NCBI GenBank assembly: GCA_045648765.1 | Contig: JAZROQ010000003.1 | Location: 8,475-72,474 of the forward strand | Direction: 5' to 3' | DNA from: RGIG3009 sp045648765 | GTDB taxonomy: Bacteria > Bacillota > Clostridia > Oscillospirales > Acutalibacteraceae | Length of the DNA: 64,000 bases | Shown: in pieces, positions 1 through 8,381 of the stretch | How the letters are laid out: each line of letters begins with the position of its first letter | How positions within the stretch are numbered: position 1 is the stretch's first letter | Notes under the pieces: generated by a model | The model's database searches: none | What the model saw: the letters and a program-made list of their open reading frames with translations, nothing else | Told to the model about the DNA's origin: nothing | Program-made: the position numbers and the translations under genes

Positions 1-8
1 CCAATAAA

Positions 9-43
9 ACAAAAGAACCAATCCTTTCGGACTGGTTCTTTTT
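9..43 (-). terminator. Rho-independent terminator of tRNA-Ser
   Basis: Read on the minus strand, a 14-bp stem closes on a GAAA-type loop and is followed by a T-rich tail. It lies directly downstream of the tRNA-Ser gene. Confidence 0.85.
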
Positions 44-50
44 GTTTTGG

Positions 51-134
51 CGGAGAGTTAGGGATTCGAACCCTAGGTACTTTCGTACACAGCATTTCGA
101 GTGCTGCACCTTCGACCACTCGGACAACTCTCCG
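51..134 (-). tRNA. tRNA-Ser (anticodon CGA)
   Basis: The minus strand folds as a class II tRNA. The acceptor stem pairs CGGAGAG with CTCTCCG, the anticodon loop CTCGAAA gives CGA (reads UCG), there is a short variable arm, and the T-arm contains GGTTCGAATCC. The CCA end is not encoded. It has its own promoter and terminator, so it appears to be a single-gene unit. Confidence 0.95.
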
Positions 135-154
135 TACCGATTGGCGACCTAGAT

Positions 155-183
155 ATTATAGTGGATTTTTTGTCGTTTGTCAA
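155..183 (-). promoter_or_regulatory. Sigma-A promoter of tRNA-Ser
   Basis: On the minus strand a perfect TTGACA -35 box is separated by 17 nt from a perfect TATAAT -10 box, about 20 nt upstream of the tRNA. Confidence 0.9.
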
Positions 184-191
184 CGGAAATT

Positions 192-1025
192 TTAAAGATT
201 CTGCGGTTGTGTCTTGCGATAGGCAGAAGGGGTCATGCCAAACTTGGCTTTAAACAACACAAAAAAATAACTTTCGGTCGAAAATCCAATCGCTGCGGCA
301 ATTTGCGCCACGGGTTTTTCGGTACTGCGCAGCAGCATGGCGGCAACCGACAACCGTTTTTCTGTTACCAACTGTGAAAGGGTGCACCCATAACTTTTGC
401 GAATAATACGTGAGGTTTGTTTTTCGCTCAAAAACAGTCGCCCCGCGACGTCGGCAAGTGTGAGATTGCGCTCGAACGATTCGGCTAAAATGCGGTCGAT
501 TTCGAACACATAATTCGTGCGCCCCGCCGCTGGTTTTTGTGCGGGAGCTGCGTGCATGGTGTTGAGCAAAATCAACGTGAGCAGTGGTTCCACCTTTAAC
601 CATTCTCGATTATTCCACGCTTCACCGAGTTTTTGCAGATACAACAGTGTTTCTTCGTTTTTGCGAATTTGGTGAACTTGCGGGGTGGAAAGAGCGTCAA
701 AAAAGTTTTGAACCAAAGAAGTTTTGGCCTGGCGTGCCTCAAATTTGACCGAAAACCGAAACGTATGCTCACCCAAAATCGAAAAATGACTGAGCTGTGG
801 CGGGACAACGGCAATGGTGTTTTTGTAACAAAACGAGCCTTGTTCGGTCACGATGGTCAGCGCGTTTTCTTCCACAAAAAAGAACTCGAAAAATGAATGT
901 GTGTGAAACGAATCGGATTGTGTGATGTTGTCGGTTTTGTCCACGGCAAAATTGCAGTCCAAAATAATTTCCAAAATCGTGCCGTCAATATTCAGTTGTG
1001 TGTCGTAAACAAAATTCTTATCCAT
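192..1025 (-). CDS. AraC family transcriptional regulator
   Basis: This is a 277-aa AraC/XylS-type regulator. The C-terminal ~100 residues contain the two helix-turn-helix motifs of the family (around ADVAGRLFLSEKQTSRII and IAAAIGFSTESYFFVLFK), followed by the typical FGMTPSAYRK ending. The N-terminal ~150 residues look like a cupin-type effector-binding domain (HSFFEFFFVEENALTI). It is divergent from the N-acetylneuraminate-lyase-like gene, so it probably controls that gene and the transporter behind it; this is an inference from position. A GTG six bases further upstream is also in frame. I chose the ATG because a promoter -10 box ends only 6 nt before it, which would make the mRNA leaderless. 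Confidence 0.85.
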   Translation of the reverse strand: MDKNFVYDTQLNIDGTILEIILDCNFAVDKTDNITQSDSFHTHSFFEFFFVEENALTIVTEQGSFCYKNTIAVVPPQLSHFSILGEHTFRFSVKFEARQAKTSLVQNFFDALSTPQVHQIRKNEETLLYLQKLGEAWNNREWLKVEPLLTLILLNTMHAAPAQKPAAGRTNYVFEIDRILAESFERNLTLADVAGRLFLSEKQTSRIIRKSYGCTLSQLVTEKRLSVAAMLLRSTEKPVAQIAAAIGFSTESYFFVLFKAKFGMTPSAYRKTQPQNL

Positions 1026-1031
1026 ACCCAC

Positions 1032-1060
1032 ATTCTACCAAAGCACCGATTTGCTGTCAA
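1032..1060 (-). promoter_or_regulatory. Promoter of the AraC regulator, leaderless arrangement
   Basis: On the minus strand there is TTGACA, a 17-nt spacer and TAGAAT. Transcription should start about 7 nt after the -10 box, which falls on or beside the A of the ATG at 1025. No Shine-Dalgarno sequence would then be present in the mRNA. Confidence 0.7.
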
Positions 1061-1075
1061 CGATTTATACTTAAA

Positions 1076-1138
1076 AAAACGGATATTCCCTAAAAAAACT
1101 TTAAAAAAAGGACATTGCTCATAAAAGGTGTCCGTTTT
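1076..1138. promoter_or_regulatory. Inverted repeats in the divergent control region
   Basis: AAAACGGA (1076-1083) is mirrored by TCCGTTTT (1131-1138), and between them GGACA pairs with TGTCC. The region lies between the AraC regulator and the lyase gene. No good sigma-A -35 box was found for the lyase side, though TACAAT occurs at 1167-1172, so the site may be an operator or activator site. The role is inferred. Confidence 0.4.
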
Positions 1139-1203
1139 CTTTATCGAAAAAAGCACAACGGTTTGTTACAATGAGGAAAAAAGAAAAAGAGGAGTGTTGT
1201 TCA

Positions 1204-2094
1204 GTGGCAAAGGGTACTTTCAACGGCGTATATAGCGCCATTTTTTCGATTTATGATGAAAATTTAAACGTGAAATTTGATGCGGTGCAAAAACTGGTGG
1301 ATTACCAATTAGCAGGCGGTGTCAAAGGTTTTTACGTGTGTGGTAACACGGGTGAATGTGCGGTATTGCCTGTTTCTACCCGCAAACAAATGTTGGAAGC
1401 GGTGGTCAAAGCCAATCGCGGCCGCGGTCAAATTATGGCGCATATCGGTGCCACTTCCATTGACCAAACCAAAGAATTGCTCGAACATGCCAACGGGATG
1501 GATATCGATGCCATTTCTTCGTTGCAACCGGCTCAAAAACCGTATTACCGCACCCCCGAAATTTTGGAATATTATCGTTGGCTGGCCGAAAACAGCAAAC
1601 ATCCGGTGTATGCTTATGTCACACCCGACATGCAAGGCAGCCCCGTGGCAATTGCCAAAGAATTTGAAAGAATCGATAACATTGCGGGTATCAAGCTTAC
1701 CAACCCCGATTATTTTTCGTTTGGTGCCGTTATGCGGGAGTTTAAAGGCAAACTCAATGTGCTTAACGGTCCCGATGAGACCATGATTTGCGGTTTGGCG
1801 GTGGGCGCCGACGGTGCTATCGGTACCACCTATAACCTGCTTCCCAAAGTATCGGTTGCTATTTACGAAAACTTTATGGCGGGCAACGTTCAAAAAGCTC
1901 TCGAAAGCCAACAAAAACTCAACCGTGTGATCGAACTTGCCATCAGCGGCAACATTGCTTATTGGAAAGCCATTTTGGGCGTTCACGGTTTTGATGTCGG
2001 TCACACTGTGTTCCCCCGCAAACTCCCCACCGAGCAAGAACTTGCCGAACTCAAAGCCAAGTTGGACGAAATCGGTTTTGCCGACATGATGTGA
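1204..2094 (+). CDS. N-acetylneuraminate lyase-like aldolase (DapA/NanA family)
   Basis: This is a class I aldolase of the dihydrodipicolinate synthase/N-acetylneuraminate lyase superfamily, 296 aa. The Schiff-base lysine is K164 in GIKLTNPD, the catalytic tyrosine is Y138 in AYVTP, and the carboxylate-binding motif is GNTGE. The segment GADGAIGTTYN and the lysine context are closer to NanA (cleaves sialic acid to ManNAc and pyruvate) than to DapA. An ATG 33 bases upstream is in frame, but GAGGAG sits 9 nt before the GTG chosen here. The gene is followed after 7 nt by a membrane transporter and divergent from an AraC regulator, suggesting a small catabolic unit. No nanE or nanK is present, so the substrate remains open. 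Confidence 0.8.
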   Translation: MAKGTFNGVYSAIFSIYDENLNVKFDAVQKLVDYQLAGGVKGFYVCGNTGECAVLPVSTRKQMLEAVVKANRGRGQIMAHIGATSIDQTKELLEHANGMDIDAISSLQPAQKPYYRTPEILEYYRWLAENSKHPVYAYVTPDMQGSPVAIAKEFERIDNIAGIKLTNPDYFSFGAVMREFKGKLNVLNGPDETMICGLAVGADGAIGTTYNLLPKVSVAIYENFMAGNVQKALESQQKLNRVIELAISGNIAYWKAILGVHGFDVGHTVFPRKLPTEQELAELKAKLDEIGFADMM

Positions 2095-2101
2095 GAACAC
2101 T

Positions 2102-3022
2102 ATGATTATCAAAGGTTTTCTGCTTATGTGCGTTTCGGCCTTGGACACCGCCATGATGTCCACGGCGCGCAAACGATATGACCGCCATTGCGGCAATTCG
2201 ATGTCGGCGGCAATGGGTCTTCCGTTTTTTTGCTTTTCTCTGGTTGTGCTGTTTTTGCTGATTTGGCAAGGCGGGTTCCCCAAATTTGATGCTGTGGCTT
2301 TTCTCTTGGCAGGCATTTACGGTGTGTTAAGTCTTTTAAACACAGTGTTGGCGATAGGGGCCACGCACTACGGCAATATCAGTATGATTGGTGTGTTTTG
2401 CTCGCTTGGCTCGTTGTGTTTATCACCGCTTTACGGTTTTATTTTCAACCCGCAAGACAACGGCATTAACGTTCCCATGATTTTGGGATACGCACTGTCG
2501 TTGACGGTTTTGGGTCTTAATTTCAAAACCGATGTCGGGTCACAAAACCGCACCAAGCAACAAAAACGCCGTTTCAACTTATGTTGTTTGGGCTTGTTTG
2601 TTGCCACGGGTATTTGCGCTGTTCTGTTTTATGTCAAAAAAGATTATGCGCCCACTTTTCCAAACAACGACTTCATTTTGCTGTACATGCTTGTCAGCAC
2701 CGTTGTGGCAGGGTTGTGGTTGCTGTGGCTGTTTATAAAACCCAACACTCGCACCGTTACCAAACAAAGCGTTGCGCAAAGTTTCCGCCCTTGTGTGGTG
2801 TGGATTTTCCCCGTATACGCGTTGCTCATTGGACTGGGGGAATGGACGGCGCTTGCCGCTACGTCGTTTTTACCGGTGGTTGTCAAAGCCCCGCTTTCGT
2901 TTTCGTTGCCGGTGGTATTTACCGCCGCGATGGATTTTGCGTTTTATCGCTCCAAACCTTCGGGGCGGCAATGGTTGCAAATTGGGCTTTCGGTTTTGGC
3001 AAGTTTGTGTTTTGTGTTATAA
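2102..3022 (+). CDS. DMT/EamA-like membrane transporter
   Basis: This 306-aa very hydrophobic protein has about ten predicted membrane spans in two halves, with a basic loop (QNRTKQQKRRF) near the middle, as in drug/metabolite (EamA-like) transporters. It follows the lyase-like gene by 7 nt and ends at a strong terminator, so the two are probably co-transcribed. Uptake of the lyase substrate is a reasonable guess, but nothing in the sequence fixes the substrate. Confidence 0.7.
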   Translation: MIIKGFLLMCVSALDTAMMSTARKRYDRHCGNSMSAAMGLPFFCFSLVVLFLLIWQGGFPKFDAVAFLLAGIYGVLSLLNTVLAIGATHYGNISMIGVFCSLGSLCLSPLYGFIFNPQDNGINVPMILGYALSLTVLGLNFKTDVGSQNRTKQQKRRFNLCCLGLFVATGICAVLFYVKKDYAPTFPNNDFILLYMLVSTVVAGLWLLWLFIKPNTRTVTKQSVAQSFRPCVVWIFPVYALLIGLGEWTALAATSFLPVVVKAPLSFSLPVVFTAAMDFAFYRSKPSGRQWLQIGLSVLASLCFVL

Positions 3023-3023
3023 C

Positions 3024-3058
3024 AAAAAAGAGGAGATGCTTTGCATCTCCTCTTTTTT
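3024..3058. terminator. Bidirectional terminator
   Basis: A 16-bp stem (AAAAAAGAGGAGATGC with its complement) closes on TTT. The A and T runs on either side make it usable for the transporter on the plus strand and for trmL on the minus strand. It overlaps the trmL stop codon. Confidence 0.85.
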
Positions 3059-3546
3059 TATTTTAATTGACCTTGTGTGCGCAAGGCGGGAAACCCCCAC
3101 TGGCGCAACACTTCGTACGCGCCGACCGCCACGGTGTTGGACAAATTCAGTGACCGTGCGGCATCGTCGTTGAGCATCGGCAACCGCACACACCGTTCGG
3201 GATGTTCGCGCAGTAACCATTCGGGCAACCCTGCGGTTTCTTTGCCAAACAACAAATACGCGCCGTCGGGGTAGGAAACGTCGGAATAAATGTGTGTTCC
3301 CTTGGTGGTAAAATAAAAAAACGGACCGTTGTTTTTTTCAAAAAACTCTGTCAAATTTTCATAATACGTCAAATCCAGCAAATGCCAATAATCCAAGCCT
3401 GCGCGTTTTAATTTTTTGTCATCCACCGTAAACCCCATCGGTTTGACAATGTGCAAACGACTGCCCGTAGCAGCGCAGGTACGGCTGATATTCCCTGTAT
3501 TTTGCGGAATCTCCGGTTCCACCAAAACAATGTTGAGTTGCGGCAT
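3058..3546 (-). CDS. trmL: tRNA (cytidine/uridine-34-2'-O)-methyltransferase
   Basis: This is a 162-aa SPOUT methyltransferase that methylates the ribose of the wobble base of tRNA-Leu isoacceptors using S-adenosylmethionine. The family signatures are all visible: VLVEPEIPQNTGNI at the N-terminus, LLFGKETAGLP in the middle, and RSLNLSNTVAVGAYE in the C-terminal knot. Length is typical of the compact TrmL/YibK/CspR enzymes, which are little more than the knot domain. It has its own promoter and appears to be a single-gene unit. Confidence 0.92.
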   Translation of the reverse strand: MPQLNIVLVEPEIPQNTGNISRTCAATGSRLHIVKPMGFTVDDKKLKRAGLDYWHLLDLTYYENLTEFFEKNNGPFFYFTTKGTHIYSDVSYPDGAYLLFGKETAGLPEWLLREHPERCVRLPMLNDDAARSLNLSNTVAVGAYEVLRQWGFPALRTQGQLK

Positions 3547-3572
3547 AGTTTCTCCTCCGTTTCGATTGTTTT

Positions 3573-3601
3573 ATTGTACTATTAACGTCGATTTCTGTCA
3601 A
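3573..3601 (-). promoter_or_regulatory. Promoter of trmL
   Basis: On the minus strand there is TTGACA, a 17-nt spacer and TACAAT, about 26 nt upstream of the ATG, with GGAGGAG as ribosome binding site. Confidence 0.8.
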
Positions 3602-3667
3602 GAGTGACAACGGCGGTGAATATTCTTTGCCAAAACACAAAAGATAGGAATCTAAGGGGGAAATCAT

Positions 3668-6061
3668 ATGGTATCACCGATTTTTTTTGATAAAGAGAGT
3701 TTTCGCAAAACATTCACCGATATGTTGTGGACCACATTTTCGGTCACACCCGAAAAATGCACCGAAGAACAATGTTACGAGGCATTGGCGCGGCTGCTTC
3801 GCGACGCTTTCAAAAAATCTCGCGCCGAGTATATGGCAGGGGTGCACCGCACACAGCAAAAACAAGTGTATTATTTGAGCATGGAATTTTTGATGGGTCG
3901 TTCGCTCAAAAATGCGTTGTATAACTGGAACCTAACGGAATTGGTCGAACAAGTGCTTTTGGAATACGGCATATCCTTGCACCGCGTATACGAAAAAGAA
4001 CCCGATGCCGGTTTGGGAAACGGCGGTTTGGGGCGTTTGGCGGCCTGTTTTTTAGATGCGCTTGCAACCGCCTCGATCCCTGCCATGGGATATTCGCTGT
4101 TGTACGAATGTGGTATTTTTCGCCAAAAAATTGTAGACGGCAAACAACAAGAAACCCCCGATTTTTGGTTGCCCGGTGGGGAATGTTGGTTGGTTCCTCG
4201 TCCCGAACACGCCAAAGAGGTGTGGTTTGGCGGCACTTTGCAAGAAAGTTGGGACGGCGGTTTTCATCGCACCGAACACCAAAATGCCACGGTGGTGGTT
4301 GCCAAACCCTACGATATGCTGGTCCCCGGCAAAGACGGTGCGGGCGTTTCGGTGTTGCGGTTGTGGAAAGCCACTTCGCCGAGCGGAATGGATATGTCGT
4401 TGTTTAACTGCGGAGAATACGCCCGCGCCATGGAGAAAAAATCCTTGGCGGAAGTGATCACCCAAGTATTATACCCCGCCGATGAGCACTGCGAAGGCAA
4501 ACGGTTGCGCCTGACACAACAATATTTTTTAGTTTCGGCCTCAGCGCAAGACATTGTCACCCGCCATCTTGAACATTACGGCACGCCGGATTCGTTGCCC
4601 GAAAAAGCGGCGGTTCACATTAACGATACGCACCCCACGTTAATTATCCCCGAATTGATGCGACTATTTTTGGACGAATGCGGTTACACGTGGGAAAAAG
4701 CGTGGTCGCTTGTTTGCCGCATGGTGGCCTATACCAACCACACCGTCATGCGCGAAGCGTTGGAATGTTGGCCCGAAGAGTTGTTTTCCAAACAATTGCC
4801 GCGCATTTACCAAATTGTCAAAGAGATTGACCGCCGCTATACGTGGGAACTGTCCCAAAAAGCGGGGGAACATTCGCACATGGCCATTTTGCAAAACGGC
4901 ACAATCCACATGGCAAACTTGTGTATTGCCGCTGCGCACAGTGTCAACGGTGTGGCAAAAATCCACAGCCAAATCCTCAAAGAAAGCGTGTTTCGCGAAG
5001 CCTACACGCTTACTCCCGAAAAATTCAAAAACGTCACCAACGGCATTGCGCATCGGCGGTGGTTGTGTCAAGCCAATCCCTTGCTTTCGGCATGGATCAC
5101 CGAACGTATCGGCAACGACTACGTGCTTGATGCCACGGCACTTTCGCGCTTGGAAAAGTTTAGCAACGATGCGGCGGCAAAAGAGGAATTTTTAGCCATC
5201 AAGCAGCACAACAAAGAACGCCTTGCGCACTATATTGCCAAAAAGAATGGTGTGGCGGTGGACCCGCGCAGCATTTTTGACGTGCAGGTAAAACGTTTGC
5301 ACGAATACAAACGCCAACACCTCAATGCTTTGCACATTTTGCATCGGTATTTGGAAATCAAAGAAAACCCCACAGCCGATGTCACCCCGCGCACCTATAT
5401 TTTCGGTGCCAAGGCGGCGCCGAGCTATGCCATGGCAAAAGAGATCATCCATTTGCTTTGTACCATTTCCAAACTGATTGAAAACGATGCCGCCGTGCGC
5501 GAAAAACTGCGGGTGGTGTACTTGGAAGATTACCGTGTCACCTTGGCAGAACTGTTGATGCCGGCGGCGGATATCAGCGAACAAATTTCACTGGCGGGTA
5601 CCGAAGCCAGCGGTACGGGGAACATGAAACTCATGATGAACGGTGCCATCACGTTGGGCACGCTCGATGGTGCTAACGTGGAAATCTGTGAACAGGTCGG
5701 CAAAGAAAACATGTTTTTGTTCGGCATGGAAAAACACGAAGTCGAGCAAAAACGAAACGGCTACGAGCCGAGGCGCGTTGCAGAAACCGACAAACGGTTG
5801 CAACGCGTGTTCCAATTGCTCGAAAAGGGGATAGAGGGTGTGCGGTTTACCACTCTTGCGCAGTCGCTTTTGCAACACGACCCTTATATGGTACTTGCCG
5901 ATTTCGATGCCTATTGTGCGGCGCAAGAACGGTCGGCGCAAACCTATCGCGACCGTTCTTGTTGGGGGCGTATGGCGCTTATCAACACCGCCAAAAGCGG
6001 CGTGTTTTCCGCCGACCGCTCAGTGCGCGATTATGCCAAAACGATATGGCAAATACCATAA
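3668..6061 (+). CDS. glgP: Glycogen/alpha-glucan phosphorylase
   Basis: This GT35 family enzyme of 797 aa releases glucose-1-phosphate from alpha-1,4-glucans by phosphorolysis. The pyridoxal-phosphate lysine is K654 in GTGNMK. Other family motifs are EKEPDAGLGNGGLGRLAACF near the N-terminus, VHINDTHP and DVQVKRLHEYKRQ. It lies alone between a divergent trmL and a strong terminator, with AGGGGG before the ATG. No other glycogen genes are nearby. The length matches bacterial GlgP, so the gene seems intact. Confidence 0.96.
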   Translation: MVSPIFFDKESFRKTFTDMLWTTFSVTPEKCTEEQCYEALARLLRDAFKKSRAEYMAGVHRTQQKQVYYLSMEFLMGRSLKNALYNWNLTELVEQVLLEYGISLHRVYEKEPDAGLGNGGLGRLAACFLDALATASIPAMGYSLLYECGIFRQKIVDGKQQETPDFWLPGGECWLVPRPEHAKEVWFGGTLQESWDGGFHRTEHQNATVVVAKPYDMLVPGKDGAGVSVLRLWKATSPSGMDMSLFNCGEYARAMEKKSLAEVITQVLYPADEHCEGKRLRLTQQYFLVSASAQDIVTRHLEHYGTPDSLPEKAAVHINDTHPTLIIPELMRLFLDECGYTWEKAWSLVCRMVAYTNHTVMREALECWPEELFSKQLPRIYQIVKEIDRRYTWELSQKAGEHSHMAILQNGTIHMANLCIAAAHSVNGVAKIHSQILKESVFREAYTLTPEKFKNVTNGIAHRRWLCQANPLLSAWITERIGNDYVLDATALSRLEKFSNDAAAKEEFLAIKQHNKERLAHYIAKKNGVAVDPRSIFDVQVKRLHEYKRQHLNALHILHRYLEIKENPTADVTPRTYIFGAKAAPSYAMAKEIIHLLCTISKLIENDAAVREKLRVVYLEDYRVTLAELLMPAADISEQISLAGTEASGTGNMKLMMNGAITLGTLDGANVEICEQVGKENMFLFGMEKHEVEQKRNGYEPRRVAETDKRLQRVFQLLEKGIEGVRFTTLAQSLLQHDPYMVLADFDAYCAAQERSAQTYRDRSCWGRMALINTAKSGVFSADRSVRDYAKTIWQIP

Positions 6062-6099
6062 AAAAAGCGGAGACACTTTGCAGTGTCTCCGCTTTTTTT
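6061..6099. terminator. Bidirectional terminator after glgP
   Basis: A 17-bp stem (AAAAAAGCGGAGACACT and complement) is flanked by A and T runs. It serves glgP on the plus strand and the symporter gene on the minus strand. Confidence 0.9.
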
Positions 6100-6106
6100 G
6101 GTTTTA

Positions 6107-7657
6107 TTATTCCGCGCCGTTTTTAATGGCTTCGGCATCTGCTGCTTGAATTTCGGGGTCGTAAGAGATAATGGGTTCAACGTCTTTGTTTTTCGCTTTA
6201 CGGTCCACAAAGTTTTTGGTAATCTTTGCAACGAGGGGAAGCATCACCAAAACGCCGATAAGGTTGGGGATCATCATCAAACCGTTGAAGGTATCCGAGA
6301 TATCCCAAGCAAGCGAAGATGTGAGAACGGCACCAAAGATAACCGTGCAAACGTGGATGATTCGGAAAACAACGGTGGTTTTGGCACCAAAAAGATATTC
6401 CCAAGCTTTGGAACCATAGTGCGACCAACCAAGAACGGTGGTAAAGGCGAACAAGAACATGGCAATGGCAACGAAACGTTGACCAATGTTACCCCAAGAG
6501 AACACTTCGTTAAACGCGCCGCCAACCAACGTAGCGTCGGAAAGACCGGCAGCAATTTCACCGGTTTGAACGTTGAACACGCCGCCGGCAAGGCCACCGG
6601 AAGTAAGAACCACCAATGCCGTCATGGTGCAAACGACCATGGTATCGGCAAATACTTCAAAGATACCCCACATACCTTGTTTGACAGGTTCTTTCACGCT
6701 GGAATTGGAGTGAACCATAACCGAAGAACCAAGACCTGCTTCGTTGGAGAACACACCACGTTTGAAACCGTTGGTCATGGCAACGATCACGCCGCCGATA
6801 CCGCCGCCGACAAAGGCTTGCGGTTTGAAGGCGTTCACAAAAATAGCTTTAAAAGCGGGGATGATCGCATCGTAGTTGATACCAATGATAACAAGGCTGC
6901 CAAGCACATAAAGAACAACCATAAAGGGAACAACTTTTTCGGCAACGTTGGCAATGCGTTTTACACCGCCAAGTGTGATAAGCGCGGTAAGAAGCATAAT
7001 CACAACGCCCAACAAAATGTTGTAAAGCGAGATACCCTCGAACACCATAACGGAAGAAAGGGCTTTTACGTCAAAAGCGGCAGAAACGTTGGCAACAATT
7101 TTGTTCACCTGACCCATACTGCCGATACCAAAGGAAGCGAGCATGGTAAAGAGGCAGAACAAAACAGCCAACACTTTGCCAATCCATTTGCAACCTTTTT
7201 TGGCACCGAGACCGTCGCGCAAGTAATACATAGCACCGCCGGACCATTCACCCTCGGAGTTCTTGCGGCGGAAGTAAATACCCAACACGTTTTCGGCAAA
7301 GTTGGTCATCATGCCAAAGAAAGCGGCAACCCACATCCAGAACACGGCACCGGCACCGCCAAGGCACAAAGCAGCGGCAACACCGGCAATGTTACCGGTA
7401 CCCACCGTAGCGGCAAGGGCTGTGCAAAGAGCTTGGAAGGGGGAGATAACGCCCTTTTCTTTGCGGTGTTTCATAACGTTTTTGGTGAACATGCTGCCAA
7501 TGGTGTTTTTCCACCACATGCCAAGGTGCGAAATTTGGAACACCTTGGTGCACAGGGTAACAATGATACCCGTGCCGATGAGCAGTGCAAGACCGAAGAT
7601 GCCCCACACTACGCCGTTGATACTGCCGTTGATTTCGGCAATTTTGTCAAGAATCAT
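6107..7657 (-). CDS. Sodium:alanine/glycine symporter (AGCS family)
   Basis: This is a 516-aa polytopic membrane protein of the alanine or glycine:cation symporter family. Characteristic stretches are TVGTGNIAGVAAAL near the N-terminus, the WMWVAAFFGMMTNFAE region, and FSNEAGLGSSVMVHS in the second half. About ten to eleven membrane segments are expected. The ATG has GAGGAG upstream. A glycine riboswitch lies in the 5' leader, so glycine is the likely main substrate, imported or exported with Na+; the riboswitch is seen and the substrate is inferred from it. Confidence 0.93.
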   Translation of the reverse strand: MILDKIAEINGSINGVVWGIFGLALLIGTGIIVTLCTKVFQISHLGMWWKNTIGSMFTKNVMKHRKEKGVISPFQALCTALAATVGTGNIAGVAAALCLGGAGAVFWMWVAAFFGMMTNFAENVLGIYFRRKNSEGEWSGGAMYYLRDGLGAKKGCKWIGKVLAVLFCLFTMLASFGIGSMGQVNKIVANVSAAFDVKALSSVMVFEGISLYNILLGVVIMLLTALITLGGVKRIANVAEKVVPFMVVLYVLGSLVIIGINYDAIIPAFKAIFVNAFKPQAFVGGGIGGVIVAMTNGFKRGVFSNEAGLGSSVMVHSNSSVKEPVKQGMWGIFEVFADTMVVCTMTALVVLTSGGLAGGVFNVQTGEIAAGLSDATLVGGAFNEVFSWGNIGQRFVAIAMFLFAFTTVLGWSHYGSKAWEYLFGAKTTVVFRIIHVCTVIFGAVLTSSLAWDISDTFNGLMMIPNLIGVLVMLPLVAKITKNFVDRKAKNKDVEPIISYDPEIQAADAEAIKNGAE

Positions 7658-7694
7658 TTCTTAACGCTCCTCTTTTAAAAATTCACTTAATAAT

Positions 7695-7890
7695 AAAAAA
7701 ATCCGACCCTTTCGGTTCGGACAAAATAGCACCAAAAAACCAATTTCTTGATTTTTAAAAGCTTCGACTTTGTCCTTTTGCCTGAGAGATTCGGCGTTAA
7801 AAAAAACACCTTGCACCTTCGGCACTCATTTAAGAGATTCTCCAGAGTCCCCTCCGCCTTCAGTCAAAAAACTTCCTAAAGGTTTCAACG
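7695..7890 (-). promoter_or_regulatory. Glycine riboswitch with terminator platform
   Basis: On the minus strand the conserved aptamer elements GGGGACTCTGGAGA, GCCGAAGGTGCAAGG and CTCAGGCAAAAGGACA appear in order. Downstream, TCCGAACCGAAAGGGTCGGA followed by seven T (7695-7721) forms an intrinsic terminator, so glycine probably controls transcription read-through into the symporter. Only one complete aptamer is seen, unlike the tandem form known from many bacteria. The upstream bases 7861-7890 could hold a partial or ghost partner. Confidence 0.92.
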
Positions 7891-7910
7891 GGCTATATTA
7901 AGTTGTTGAC

Positions 7911-7939
7911 AGTATATCATAAACCAAACCGAAAAGCAA
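7911..7939 (-). promoter_or_regulatory. Promoter of the glycine riboswitch/symporter transcript
   Basis: On the minus strand there is TTGCTT, 17 nt, then TATACT, about 20-50 nt before the aptamer. Confidence 0.75.
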
Positions 7940-8045
7940 TAGGGTATTTCGAAAAAATTCGACGATATTTCACACAATGTGGTTTGGCTTTTTTGGCAAA
8001 CCGCCCAAAAAGATGGTCAGCAATCTTTTTTTGGTTTTAGGGAAA

Positions 8046-8372
8046 ACCACCAGCAGTGCTGGTGGTACAATCAAGCTTTAGCTATGGGGAATCCCGCCGC
8101 AGCGGAGGCCCCCTTGTGTAAAGGGGGGTGTCAAAAACCTCCGATTTTTGACTGGGGGATTGCTTGGTAAAAGAAATTATTTGGAGCAGAATGTTGGTTT
8201 TGCGCAGACAATCCCTCCGTCTTTTTGCTGCGCAAAAATCCACCTCCCTTTACACAAGGGAGGCGATTTTAACCACATTTGTGGTGGAGCAACACATGCA
8301 AAAGAAATACGTTCGATGAGCCTATAGGCTCGGCTGGTAATATGCCCTAAGGGGGCACCGGCACGACCGGTG
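8046..8372. repeat. Cluster of palindromes/hairpins, possible composite MITE-like element
   Basis: This gene-free stretch is packed with inverted repeats. They are a perfect palindrome ACCACCAGCAGTGCTGGTGGT (8046-8066 in full), CCCCCTT-gtgta-AAGGGGG (8109-8127), TCAAAAA/TTTTTGA (8131-8151), CCTCCCTT-tacac-AAGGGAGG (8243-8263), CCACATTTGTGG, GAGCCTATAGGCTC (8318-8331) and ACCGGcacgaCCGGT near 8357. The hairpins around 8118 and 8253 are inverted copies of each other. No protein is supported. It resembles non-autonomous intergenic repeats of Clostridia, but family membership cannot be shown from one copy. Confidence 0.6.
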
Positions 8373-8381
8373 GTTTTTGGT

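Noticed and set aside
1309..2316. 335-codon minus-strand frame opposite the lyase-like gene
   Set aside because: Antisense shadow with no ribosome binding site and no family resemblance.
6083..7678. Long open frame (531 codons) on the plus strand opposite the symporter gene
   Set aside because: Exact antisense shadow of the AGCS gene; composition is His/Asn-rich nonsense and there is no start signal.
7979..8170. 63-codon open frame in the hairpin-rich region
   Set aside because: Runs through palindromes, lacks a ribosome binding site and any recognisable protein pattern.
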